Source: Elusimicrobiota bacterium
GTDB lineage: Bacteria > Elusimicrobiota > Elusimicrobia > Elusimicrobiales > UBA9959
Direction of reading: 5' to 3'
NCBI GenBank assembly: GCA_030637365.1
Contig: DAOWGR010000187.1
Coordinates: 1 to 6,128 of the forward strand
DNA: 6,128 nucleotides
Shown here: positions 1-5,744 of the stretch, one piece after another
Numbering within the stretch: the stretch's first letter is position 1
Layout of the letters: the number at the start of each line of letters is the position of its first letter
The notes under the pieces: model-generated
The model's database searches: none
Told to the model about the DNA's origin: nothing
The model's input: the letters and a program-made list of their open reading frames with translations, nothing else
Program-made: the position numbers and the translations under genes

Positions 1-611
1 AACTCCCTTTTGCTTACGGCCGCTCTATTAATATCCTCCGTAAACAAACTGCCGCCTCTATTCCACACGCAGCTTATCACATCATAAAGCGAAATGGCGC
101 CTGAAGGATTCGCGTTCTCAAGAACAAAAAAATCTTTTTTCCTATTGGCTTTTTTTATCTTCTCGCATACACCTAAAAAACCGCGCCAACTTTTAAGCTC
201 TGACGGCATATCCGATGAAATATTTTTTACCATATCAAGGCGATATTGCAAGGTATAAAGCTCCATCCACCACGGCAAAGAAAAAAACACATTGTCCTTT
301 TGAAGCCCGCAGCCTTTACGCAAAAAATCCGGATATCTGTTAAGATTGGCGCCTTCAAGCACTTTTCCCATTTCCAAAAACATTCCCAGCTTGGACAATA
401 TATCCGTCCAACTGTGCGGAATTTCAATTAAATCGGCAATTGGATTTTTCGGATCGCGAAGATGAAGGAAAAGGCTTTCCCACATTGTTTCTCTCGTTTT
501 AACCGATAATTCAACCTTTATGTTCGGATAATCCAAAGCGAATTTGGAAATAATGCTTTTTAAAGAAGAAAATTTTGCGGAATCTATATCTGATAGCACC
601 CAAAATTTCAT
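1..611 (-). CDS. Solute-binding-protein-like domain protein without signal peptide (C-terminus outside window)
   Basis: The first 203 codons are present; the gene runs off the left edge. The protein resembles the N-lobe of family 1/8 ABC sugar-binding proteins. It opens with a beta strand (KFWVLSD), then a helix leading to the typical YPNIKVEL segment (about residues 28-35). IPHSWTDILSKLG follows (64-76), then LPWWMELYTLQYRLDMV (112-128), the family's usual W...LYYR-D region, and WNRGGSLF near 183-190. Exported members carry a signal peptide before the first strand. Here the start is fixed: ATG lies 9 bp after the tsaD stop, preceded by AAGGA, and the in-frame codon at 623-621 is that stop (TAA), so no longer N-terminus is possible. 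I infer a cytoplasmic protein, perhaps a ligand sensor fused to an output domain beyond the window, as in E. coli SgrR where a solute-binding domain is joined to a DNA-binding domain. Ligand unknown. Translation is probably coupled to tsaD. Confidence 0.75.
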   Translation of the reverse strand, partial: MKFWVLSDIDSAKFSSLKSIISKFALDYPNIKVELSVKTRETMWESLFLHLRDPKNPIADLIEIPHSWTDILSKLGMFLEMGKVLEGANLNRYPDFLRKGCGLQKDNVFFSLPWWMELYTLQYRLDMVKNISSDMPSELKSWRGFLGVCEKIKKANRKKDFFVLENANPSGAISLYDVISCVWNRGGSLFTEDINRAAVSKRE

Positions 612-620
612 ATTTTCCTT

Positions 621-1748
621 TTATTTACTCCTTACTATTTTCTGCTTTCTCTTGTTTTGTTTCACTGTCTTGCTGCCACGCTGTCGAACTGTCTCGCTGA
701 TTGTCAGATTCGGACTAATCTCAATACTGTTTTTAAATCTTCCGGCCGCATTCAACTTGCGCCAAGCGCATAAACCAATCATAGCGGCATTATCGCCCGA
801 ATATTTTTTATCGGCAAAACAAACATTTATGCCCGCTAATTCTCCCGCTTCATTCATTTTCAATCTAAATCTTGAATTTGCCGCCACACCTCCGCCTATA
901 ACAAGTTCTTTCAGCTTAAACTTCTCGCAAGCGTTTATGGCTTTATACACCAATGTGTCCACAATCGCTTCTTGAAAAGAAGCGCATATATCGTTAATTC
1001 CCCTCTTTGTTATTTTAAAACCGTTCTTTTCATCAAGCCTGTAATTGTCTTTTAAATGGTACGCTACCGCCGTTTTAAGCCCGCTAAACGAAAACTCATG
1101 ACCTTCTCTCATATACGGCCTTGGGAATTTAACGGCATTCGCTTTCCCTTTAACGGCCAAAGCGTCAATAATCGGCCCGCCGGGATAACCGAGTTTAAGT
1201 AATTTCGCGATTTTATCAAAAGCCTCTCCCGCCGCGTCATCCCTGGTTTTACCAAGTAATTTATACTTTCCAAAAGCTCGCGCCCGCCAAAGCTCGGTAT
1301 GGCCTCCCGATACAATCATGGCGATAAACGGATATTTAAGCTTCCTGCTTATCTTGGAATTCTCAAACTCATAAGAAAGAACATGCCCCTCTAAATGATT
1401 AATTCCCAAAAACCGGCATTTAAAAAATCTTGAAAGCGTTTCCCCCGCGGCTCTTCCGACCAAAAGAGCTCCCGGAAGACCCGGACCTCTTGAAAAAGCC
1501 ACCGCGTCAACTTTTTTAAAAAAAGTTCTGCCGTTCTTTTTATATTCAACACCGCTTTTCTTAAGAGCGGCGCCGATAACTCCGGCAATTTTTTCCATAT
1601 GAGCGCGACTGGCAAGCTCCGGCACAATGCCATAATATTTCCGGTGCAGTAAAACTTGAGAAAAAACAATATCCGACTTAATTTCTCCATTTTCTATCAC
1701 ACTTGCAGCCGTTTCATCGCAAGTGGTTTCAATCGCAATTATTCTCAT
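621..1748 (-). CDS. tsaD: tRNA N6-adenosine threonylcarbamoyltransferase TsaD
   Basis: TsaD transfers the threonylcarbamoyl group from threonylcarbamoyl-AMP to A37 of ANN-decoding tRNAs (t6A), acting in the cytoplasm with TsaB and TsaE. The ASKHA-fold motifs appear in order: IETTCDETAAS near the N-terminus, GIVPELASRAHMEKI, SRGPGLPGALLVG, the metal-binding GINHLEGH (His118 and His122), VSGGHTEL, the DDAAGEAFDK region, FSFSGLKTAV, VIGGGVAANSRFR and SGDNAAMIG (Asp319, third metal ligand). All key residues are intact. From the ATG at 1748 the product is 375 aa and begins MRIIAIETTCDET, as the family does. An in-frame TTG at 1754 sits 6 nt after GGGG and could also be used, adding two residues. 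The family core ends near ISPNLTISE; the last 24 or so residues are a basic tail encoded by a tandem repeat (660-699) and adjacent A-rich sequence. The gene follows ctpA by about 90 bp and precedes the next gene by 9 bp. Confidence 0.96.
   Translation of the reverse strand: MRIIAIETTCDETAASVIENGEIKSDIVFSQVLLHRKYYGIVPELASRAHMEKIAGVIGAALKKSGVEYKKNGRTFFKKVDAVAFSRGPGLPGALLVGRAAGETLSRFFKCRFLGINHLEGHVLSYEFENSKISRKLKYPFIAMIVSGGHTELWRARAFGKYKLLGKTRDDAAGEAFDKIAKLLKLGYPGGPIIDALAVKGKANAVKFPRPYMREGHEFSFSGLKTAVAYHLKDNYRLDEKNGFKITKRGINDICASFQEAIVDTLVYKAINACEKFKLKELVIGGGVAANSRFRLKMNEAGELAGINVCFADKKYSGDNAAMIGLCAWRKLNAAGRFKNSIEISPNLTISETVRQRGSKTVKQNKRKQKIVRSK
660..699 (-). repeat. Degenerate 8-nt tandem array inside the 3' end of tsaD
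   Basis: Read on the minus strand, five consecutive octamers start with CAG, for example CAGCGAGA, CAGCGTGG and CAGTGAAA; the consensus is about CAGYGNGR. After the array the sequence becomes A-rich and drifts to a 7-nt rhythm (AATAGTA, AGGAGTA, AATAAAA) up to and over the TAA. Eight is not a multiple of three, so the reading frame rotates through the unit and the encoded tail is not a peptide repeat. The unit matches the array after ftsX at 4612-4650. Confidence 0.75.
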
Positions 1749-1807
1749 TAACAATCATTGCCCCGTAAAAGTCTAAATGAACTTATTGCAAGTTTAAAGA
1801 AAAAAAA

Positions 1808-1857
1808 CCTCTTACCACTCGCCACTATTCACTTGTCACTATTTTACTTCTCACTGT
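1808..1857 (-). repeat. Degenerate 7-nt tandem array over the ctpA stop codon
   Basis: On the minus strand there are seven near-contiguous units, six of 7 nt and one of 8 nt: ACAGTGA, then GAAGTAAA, ATAGTGA, CAAGTGA and so on to TAAGAGG; the consensus is NNAGTGR. The array begins inside the last codons of ctpA (Asn-Ser-Glu-Lys), supplies its TAA stop, and ends at a run of eight T. It recalls the heptameric short tandemly repeated repetitive (STRR) sequences known from filamentous cyanobacteria, but that is only an analogy. Confidence 0.75.
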
Positions 1858-3187
1858 TTACCGCTAAATTCCCCAATATATCCCGCGCCTTAAGAATTTC
1901 AAGCGCTCTATCAAGTATTTCGTCTTTAATCAATTTCTTTTTGTCTTTCTCTTTAATTGCTTGTTTTTTTTCTTTTTCCTTTGCTTTACCGACTATAGTC
2001 TTCTTTCCCGCGCTCTTGGAATCATCGGGAAAAAAGAATTCATCATTCTGCCTAAATAATTTTATTTGAATGTCTCTTGTGACTTTTATCTCAATATCGG
2101 GTTTTATTCCTCCGGTATGATTCTTATCGTCTCTTTGTATCGACTTGCCGCTCGGCGTATAATATTTGGCTATTGTAAGCCTTAAAGCGGACTTATCAGC
2201 CAAAGGAATAATCGACTGCACGCTCGCCTTTCCAAAAGTGGTATCCCCTATAATAACGGCTCTTTTATTATCCTGCATCGCTCCGGCCACAATTTCACTG
2301 GCGGAAGCCGACGCCCCGTTAACAAGAATAACCAAAGGCAATTTGCCGTAAACAGCCTTTGAATTTGCCCTGAATTCCTGATAATTCTGTTTGTTCCGCC
2401 CATTGGTATATACAATCATTTTATTGGAATCCAAAAATAATTTTGAAATATCCACGGACGCCATCAAAAGACCGCCGGGATTAAACCTCAAATCCATAAT
2501 CAGCGCTTCCATTCCCAGTTTTTTTAATTTTTTAAGATCTTTCTCAACATCATTGACAACATGACCGGTAAAATCAATTATTTTAATATACCCTATATTG
2601 GAATCAAGCATTTTAAACTTTGTGTTTTCCATCACAATAAGAGCTCTCGTAAGCGTTATATCTTTGGTAATCCATTCCTTGCTTTTATCTTCATTATCTC
2701 TCGCGATGGTAATGTTAACCTTGGTTCCAGGAACCCCCCTAAGAAGCTTAACAGCCTCTTCCAAAAGAATATCCTTGGTGGTTTCCCCTTCAATTTTGAT
2801 TATTTTATCCGCCGGATACAAACCCGCCTCAAAAGCCGGAGTTTTGGGAAGCGGAGTAACCACGGTAAGCCATCCGTCTCTTATATCAACTCTTATCCCT
2901 ATGCCGCCAAATTCACCCTCCGTATCGCTTTTAACCCGCTTATACATATCCGGTTCCATAAATTGTGAAAAATCATCCAATTGCTTTACCATGCCGCGAG
3001 CCGCGCCATAAATCAATTTTTGAGCGTCTATCTCTTCAACATAGTTCTCTCTTATAATTTCAAGCACATCCACAAGAACTTTTAACTGCTGATAGGTCTT
3101 ATCAATTGCGTAATTCGCGTAAGGAAAAATAATCCCTATACATAAAGATATGACTGCGATTACCGCCAATTTCCTGATATTTTTCAT
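1844..3187 (-). CDS. ctpA: Carboxyl-terminal processing protease, S41 family (CtpA/CtpB-like)
   Basis: This is a membrane-anchored or exported serine protease that cleaves envelope proteins near their C-termini. It starts at ATG 3187, which is preceded by GGAGAAG at good spacing; an in-frame TTG at 3199 overlaps that ribosome binding site and is less likely. The product is 447 aa, close to the size of CtpB. A hydrophobic N-terminal segment spans residues 6-23. A helical tether and cap region follows (about 30-90), then a PDZ domain (about 92-165, starting FGGIGIRV), then the protease core. The catalytic Ser-Lys-Gln set is visible: Ser295 in NGASASASEI, Lys320 in TFGKASVQ and Gln324, with the same 25- and 4-residue spacing as in CtpB. 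KYYTPSGKSIQ is the conserved strand after the active site. The C-terminus has a Lys/Glu-rich stretch (about 390-422) and a last helix; its final codons lie in a tandem repeat. Its position after ftsX and envC suggests control of peptidoglycan hydrolases or their activators, as Prc-type proteases do elsewhere (inference). Confidence 0.94.
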   Translation of the reverse strand: MKNIRKLAVIAVISLCIGIIFPYANYAIDKTYQQLKVLVDVLEIIRENYVEEIDAQKLIYGAARGMVKQLDDFSQFMEPDMYKRVKSDTEGEFGGIGIRVDIRDGWLTVVTPLPKTPAFEAGLYPADKIIKIEGETTKDILLEEAVKLLRGVPGTKVNITIARDNEDKSKEWITKDITLTRALIVMENTKFKMLDSNIGYIKIIDFTGHVVNDVEKDLKKLKKLGMEALIMDLRFNPGGLLMASVDISKLFLDSNKMIVYTNGRNKQNYQEFRANSKAVYGKLPLVILVNGASASASEIVAGAMQDNKRAVIIGDTTFGKASVQSIIPLADKSALRLTIAKYYTPSGKSIQRDDKNHTGGIKPDIEIKVTRDIQIKLFRQNDEFFFPDDSKSAGKKTIVGKAKEKEKKQAIKEKDKKKLIKDEILDRALEILKARDILGNLAVNSEK

Positions 3188-3222
3188 TGTCTTCTCCAAA
3201 GTTGAAATATTAACTCAAATCT

Positions 3223-3268
3223 CCCGCCACTAAAACATCGGCGGGTCCGCCAAAAAAATATTGGCGGA
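3223..3268 (-). repeat. Two tandem GC-rich hairpins between envC and ctpA
   Basis: On the minus strand TCCGCCAA pairs perfectly with TTGGCGGA (3268-3261 with 3253-3246) across a 7-nt A/T loop. Immediately after it CCCGCC pairs with GGCGGG (3245-3240 with 3228-3223) across an 11-nt loop. The four arms alternate CCGCC/GGCGG, so alternative pairings are possible. Neither stem is followed by a T run, so a simple intrinsic terminator is unlikely. An intercistronic mRNA-stabilising or processing structure, or a REP-like palindrome, fits better. Confidence 0.6.
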
Positions 3269-3284
3269 AAATCCTGAATTTTAC

Positions 3285-4538
3285 TTACTTGCGCCTCAAA
3301 TATGTAACCGGATTAATCGCGTTTGTTCCCGCCCTAATTTCAAAATATACGGTTCCGCGATTAACTCCTTTGCGCTTAACAGAAGACTGCTTATCAATAC
3401 CCGCCCTGCCTATAACGGTATTCGCGTTTACCGGTTCATTTTTTTCAACGCTTATACTTTTAAGAAAACCATAAATGGTAAAAAAACCTTCTTCATGATC
3501 CAATATGACAACATTGCCATAGCTTCTAAAAGGCCCCGCGTAAATAACATTTCCGCTCCTAACCGGAAAAACCGCTTTATCAATTTGAGTTTCAATTTTT
3601 ATGCCGTCGCGCACAATCCATGTTTTAAGACGCGGCAAATTTTCTCTGCCGAATTTACTGATAATTTTGCCTTGAACCGGCCATGACAATGAATGCTTCT
3701 CTATTGACAAATACTTCTTGTTTGCCGGCATTCTTTTTTTATAAGGAGATCGGCTTTCAAGTTTTTTAATAAGCCACAATAAACTTTTCGCGTCATTTTT
3801 AAGGTTTTCAATTTCTTCGCGTTTTCTCTTATGCTCTTTCTCCACTTTGTTTAATTCGGTTCTTTTTCTGGCCACCCGCTTATTCTGAGAACGACGCTCT
3901 TTAATGACGCTTCTTCTTTTACTCTTAAGTTCGCTGTCTTTTTTTTTAAGCTTTAAAATACCCTTTTTCATTTTCAAAGAAGTGCCCTTTGCTTTATCCA
4001 CAAGAAAAACTTTTTCACTCATTACGGCCTTAAGGGCAATATCCGCCAGCAAACCTTCTCTTCCGAAATAAGCCGACGATGTCCGCGTATTAAAAAAATA
4101 AAAAACGAACTCGTCTTTAAGCGCTTTGGTCCACTGTTTAGACGCCGCGCGCAATGAACTGTATTTTGTATTTGCCACTTTGCTTTTCTTCTTTGTGTCG
4201 GAAAGTCTTTTATTCAGCTTTCTATGCTTTAAAAGCGCTTTTCTTTCTTTCTTCTTAAGGCTCCTTATGTCTTTTTTTACCAAGTCTTCTTTTTTTTTAT
4301 ACTTTTTAAGCTCTTTTTGTTTTAATTCAATTTGCTTCTGTATATTTGTAAGCTTGCGTTTTTGCTTTTTAACGCTGCTTGCCGCGTAAATCGCGGGCGA
4401 CAAAGCCTGCAGAACAATTAAAAAACCGACAATAACAACAAACCTCTTCAGCCAATATTTTTTCCAAATATTAAATCCGCTTTTATTCACTATTCTGTAT
4501 TCTCCATTCTTTTTGTTCCTTGGCTTACTGTCTTCCAT
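3285..4538 (-). CDS. EnvC-like murein hydrolase activator (coiled coil plus degenerate LytM/M23 domain)
   Basis: This looks like a periplasmic activator of peptidoglycan amidases, the usual partner of FtsX. From ATG 4538 it has 417 aa: a hydrophobic signal segment at 32-52 with likely cleavage after AIYA, a Lys-rich coiled coil at about 56-126, a linker, a second coiled coil at about 183-265, and a LytM domain from SWPVQGKIISKFG (285) to NPVTYLRRK. The zinc ligands of active M23 peptidases are missing: the HxxxD site reads RDGIK (Arg310, Lys314) and the HxH site reads TVY (Thr396, Tyr398). EnvC, a non-enzymatic activator, has similar replacements, including the YFEIR ending. Start doubtful: ATG 4538 has no clear ribosome binding site and its first 19 or so codons lie in repeat-like DNA; GTG at 4490, 11 nt after GGAG, would give 401 aa and a more normal signal peptide. 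It follows ftsX by 114 bp and precedes ctpA. Confidence 0.85.
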   Translation of the reverse strand: MEDSKPRNKKNGEYRIVNKSGFNIWKKYWLKRFVVIVGFLIVLQALSPAIYAASSVKKQKRKLTNIQKQIELKQKELKKYKKKEDLVKKDIRSLKKKERKALLKHRKLNKRLSDTKKKSKVANTKYSSLRAASKQWTKALKDEFVFYFFNTRTSSAYFGREGLLADIALKAVMSEKVFLVDKAKGTSLKMKKGILKLKKKDSELKSKRRSVIKERRSQNKRVARKRTELNKVEKEHKRKREEIENLKNDAKSLLWLIKKLESRSPYKKRMPANKKYLSIEKHSLSWPVQGKIISKFGRENLPRLKTWIVRDGIKIETQIDKAVFPVRSGNVIYAGPFRSYGNVVILDHEEGFFTIYGFLKSISVEKNEPVNANTVIGRAGIDKQSSVKRKGVNRGTVYFEIRAGTNAINPVTYLRRK

Positions 4539-4572
4539 GTCAGTATTTCACTGTCGTATTGCTCTTTCTGTT
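4485..4572 (-). repeat. Mixed 8-nt/7-nt repeat-like tract spanning the apparent envC start
   Basis: On the minus strand, octamer-like units such as CAATACGA, CAGTGAAA, CAGTAAGC and CAAGGAAC run toward and past the ATG at 4538. The rhythm then becomes heptameric: TGGAGAA, TACAGAA, TAGTGAA, TAAAAGC. The tract ends before the codons of the signal-peptide core. The order (CAG octamers, CAGTGAAA, A-rich AATAGTRA-type heptamers) is the same as at the 3' end of tsaD. The units are weakly conserved and the edges are approximate. Confidence 0.5.
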
Positions 4573-4611
4573 TTTTCCGACTTCTTATTTCAAAAACCAA
4601 AGAGTCTTGAT

Positions 4612-4650
4612 GTTATCTGCCACACTGCCGCGCTGTTGCCTGTCGCGCTG
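4612..4650 (-). repeat. Degenerate 8-nt tandem array just after the ftsX stop
   Basis: Starting 2 nt after the ftsX stop codon, the minus strand carries five CAG-initiated units of 8, 7, 8, 8 and 8 nt, for example CAGCGCGA, CAGCGCGG and CAGTGTGG. The consensus is about CAGYGYGR, the same as in the tsaD 3' array. Looser CAG/CAA-started octamers resume nearer the envC start, including an exact CAGTGAAA shared with the tsaD array. Confidence 0.75.
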
Positions 4651-4652
4651 AT

Positions 4653-5402
4653 TTAATGCGTAATTTTCCATTGATGAATAGTCCAGCCCATAAAACCGCC
4701 AAAAAATATAATCAAACTATGCCACAAAAGATTCGGCCATGACCAAATAGGGCTTAAATATTTAATGGGATACACTATCGCGTAACAAGAAAAAACCGCG
4801 AGTAAAGAGCCCAAAGAACCGGCAAAAAACCACTTAACATCCCTTTTTATATTCTTTAGCACTTTTTGCGCGCTTAATTTATATGTCAAAACCATGATAG
4901 ACATTGTTATCAAAGCCATAATGACTATGACAAAAGAAATGAAAATAAAATGACTGTAAAACAGAGTATGTAAAATAACATAAGCCTCCAAAGGCTTATA
5001 CTTTATGTCTGAAATGCCTTCCGTTTTCCACGCGACGGCGATCCAAGACTCCAAATCTCCCAAAAGCGCCTCATCCAAAATAACCTCAAAGGTGTCCGGA
5101 ATGGGATTTCTGCCAAGAAGCGTTATAATTTCCGAGAAATCACTGTCCGCGGCATTAAGCTCCAGCAACCTTTCACTTCTGCCGACATATACAACTTCCC
5201 TAACACCTTCAAGCTTTTCCAAATTGCCCTCTATATCCTCCAAAGAAAGCTTTGTATTTTCGCTTTTAACAAAAACAATTCTAAAATCGTCCTTAAGCAT
5301 CAGGTTTATATTGCTTACCTGCGAAAACAAAAACAACAGAACTTCCGCGAGCAATGAAATACCGAAAACCGCAAGAAAAATTATTCTATAGCCTTTTCTC
5401 AA
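4653..5402 (-). CDS. ftsX: FtsX-like cell division permease protein
   Basis: FtsX is the inner-membrane half of the FtsEX complex, which passes a cytoplasmic ATPase signal to a periplasmic EnvC-type activator. The 249-aa product shows the FtsX plan: TM1 (about 7-27), an extracytoplasmic domain (28-145) with the family's LGRNPIPDTFEV segment (96-107), then TM2 (150-172), TM3 (192-213) and TM4 (226-243). It is shorter than typical FtsX proteins (near 300 aa), mainly because almost no cytoplasmic N-terminus precedes TM1. The start is TTG, well supported by AAGGAGAG ending 6 nt upstream, and no ATG is available nearby. The next two genes, envC-like and ctpA, support the call. No ftsE lies upstream in the window, so the ATPase must be encoded elsewhere or be absent. 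The weakly conserved sequence leaves some room for a divergent FtsX/MacB-type permease. Confidence 0.85.
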   Translation of the reverse strand: MRKGYRIIFLAVFGISLLAEVLLFLFSQVSNINLMLKDDFRIVFVKSENTKLSLEDIEGNLEKLEGVREVVYVGRSERLLELNAADSDFSEIITLLGRNPIPDTFEVILDEALLGDLESWIAVAWKTEGISDIKYKPLEAYVILHTLFYSHFIFISFVIVIMALITMSIMVLTYKLSAQKVLKNIKRDVKWFFAGSLGSLLAVFSCYAIVYPIKYLSPIWSWPNLLWHSLIIFFGGFMGWTIHQWKITH

Positions 5403-5410
5403 TTTATACT

Positions 5411-5416
5411 CTCCTT
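5411..5416 (-). promoter_or_regulatory. Strong ribosome binding site of ftsX
   Basis: AAGGAG on the minus strand, 8 nt before the TTG at 5402. It decides the non-ATG start of this gene. Confidence 0.8.
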
Positions 5417-5424
5417 GTAACAGC

Positions 5425-5454
5425 AGATTAAGACTAAGGTCAAGACCAAGATAA
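5425..5454 (+). repeat. Hexamer tandem array in the ftsX leader
   Basis: Five contiguous hexamers on the plus strand: AGATTA, AGACTA, AGGTCA, AGACCA, AGATAA (consensus AGRYYA). In the ftsX transcript this is a pyrimidine-rich run of NNGTCT/NNATCT type immediately upstream of the ribosome binding site. Confidence 0.65.
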
Positions 5455-5505
5455 AATGAAAAAATTTCAATCCCAATCTATCATGCCGTGTCCTTTAACC
5501 CATCT

Positions 5506-5534
5506 ATTATATATATTAATTATAAAGGAAACAA
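5506..5534 (-). promoter_or_regulatory. Candidate sigma70-type promoter for the ftsX operon
   Basis: On the minus strand, TTGTTT (5534-5529) and TATAAT (5511-5506) are separated by exactly 17 nt within A/T-rich DNA. Transcription would start near 5499, leaving a leader of about 97 nt that includes the hexamer array. The region is A/T-rich, so chance matches are likely. Confidence 0.4.
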
Positions 5535-5593
5535 AGAACAGATTCATTCAGATTTATTTATGATTTAACACCTTTTTGCTTCATAGGCAAATT

Positions 5594-5621
5594 CGGGAAT
5601 CGGGGATAGAGACTGGGGATT
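5594..5621 (+). repeat. G-rich heptamer repeat tract
   Basis: Four consecutive 7-nt units on the plus strand: CGGGAAT, CGGGGAT, AGAGACT, GGGGATT. The third is the most diverged. The unit resembles the GGGGAYT-type heptamers of cyanobacterial STRR sequences. It lies in the gene-free gap upstream of ftsX. Confidence 0.5.
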
Positions 5622-5659
5622 CGTAACAAACAATAGGTCCTACTACGGCATGGGCTTTA

Positions 5660-5701
5660 TTAGTAAAGCGTAAAGAGTGAATAATCAGCAATCAGGAACA
5701 A
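5660..5701 (+). repeat. Heptamer repeat tract with a small hairpin at its left end
   Basis: Six 7-nt units on the plus strand, from TTAGTAA, AGCGTAA and AGAGTGA to ATAATCA and GCAATCA, with the last (GGAACAA) degraded. The AGTGAATA core also occurs at the ctpA and envC junctions, but on the opposite strand. The left edge overlaps a perfect 6-bp hairpin, GCTTTA-TTAG-TAAAGC (5654-5669). Confidence 0.5.
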
Positions 5702-5744
5702 ACCCACAAGGCAAAGCATATTTCAGGTGTTCAAGTTGCCTTTT

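Noticed and set aside
544..975. Plus-strand open frame of 143 codons
   Set aside because: It lies opposite tsaD and the solute-binding-type gene, both with clear family motifs on the minus strand. Its Phe/Leu-rich product is what a reversed Lys/Glu-rich frame gives.
1391..1690. Second minus-strand frame inside tsaD
   Set aside because: It overlaps the conserved TsaD core in another frame and has no domain signature.
1800..1857. Eight-T run after ctpA as an intrinsic terminator
   Set aside because: The sequence before the T run is the tandem heptamer array, and I find no inverted repeat able to form a stable stem there.
2561..3011. Two plus-strand open frames of about 135 codons
   Set aside because: Both lie opposite the PDZ region of ctpA, overlap each other in different frames, and show no recognisable domain.
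3246..3268. Perfect 8-bp hairpin as an intrinsic terminator
   Set aside because: No T run follows on either strand; the bases after the stem on the minus strand are CCCGCC.
3261..3686. Plus-strand open frame of 141 codons
   Set aside because: It lies opposite the conserved LytM domain of the EnvC-like gene and contains no recognisable motif.
3285..4153. Active M23 endopeptidase
   Set aside because: The HxxxD and HxH zinc ligands are replaced (Arg, Lys, Thr, Tyr), as in the non-enzymatic EnvC type.
4612..4650. Short CRISPR-like array
   Set aside because: The units are 7-8 nt and contiguous, with no spacers; CRISPR repeats are far longer and separated by unique spacers.
5005..5391. Plus-strand open frame of 128 codons, Ser-rich
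   Set aside because: It is the reverse reading of the ftsX extracytoplasmic domain, which carries the family's LGRNPIPDTFEV segment.
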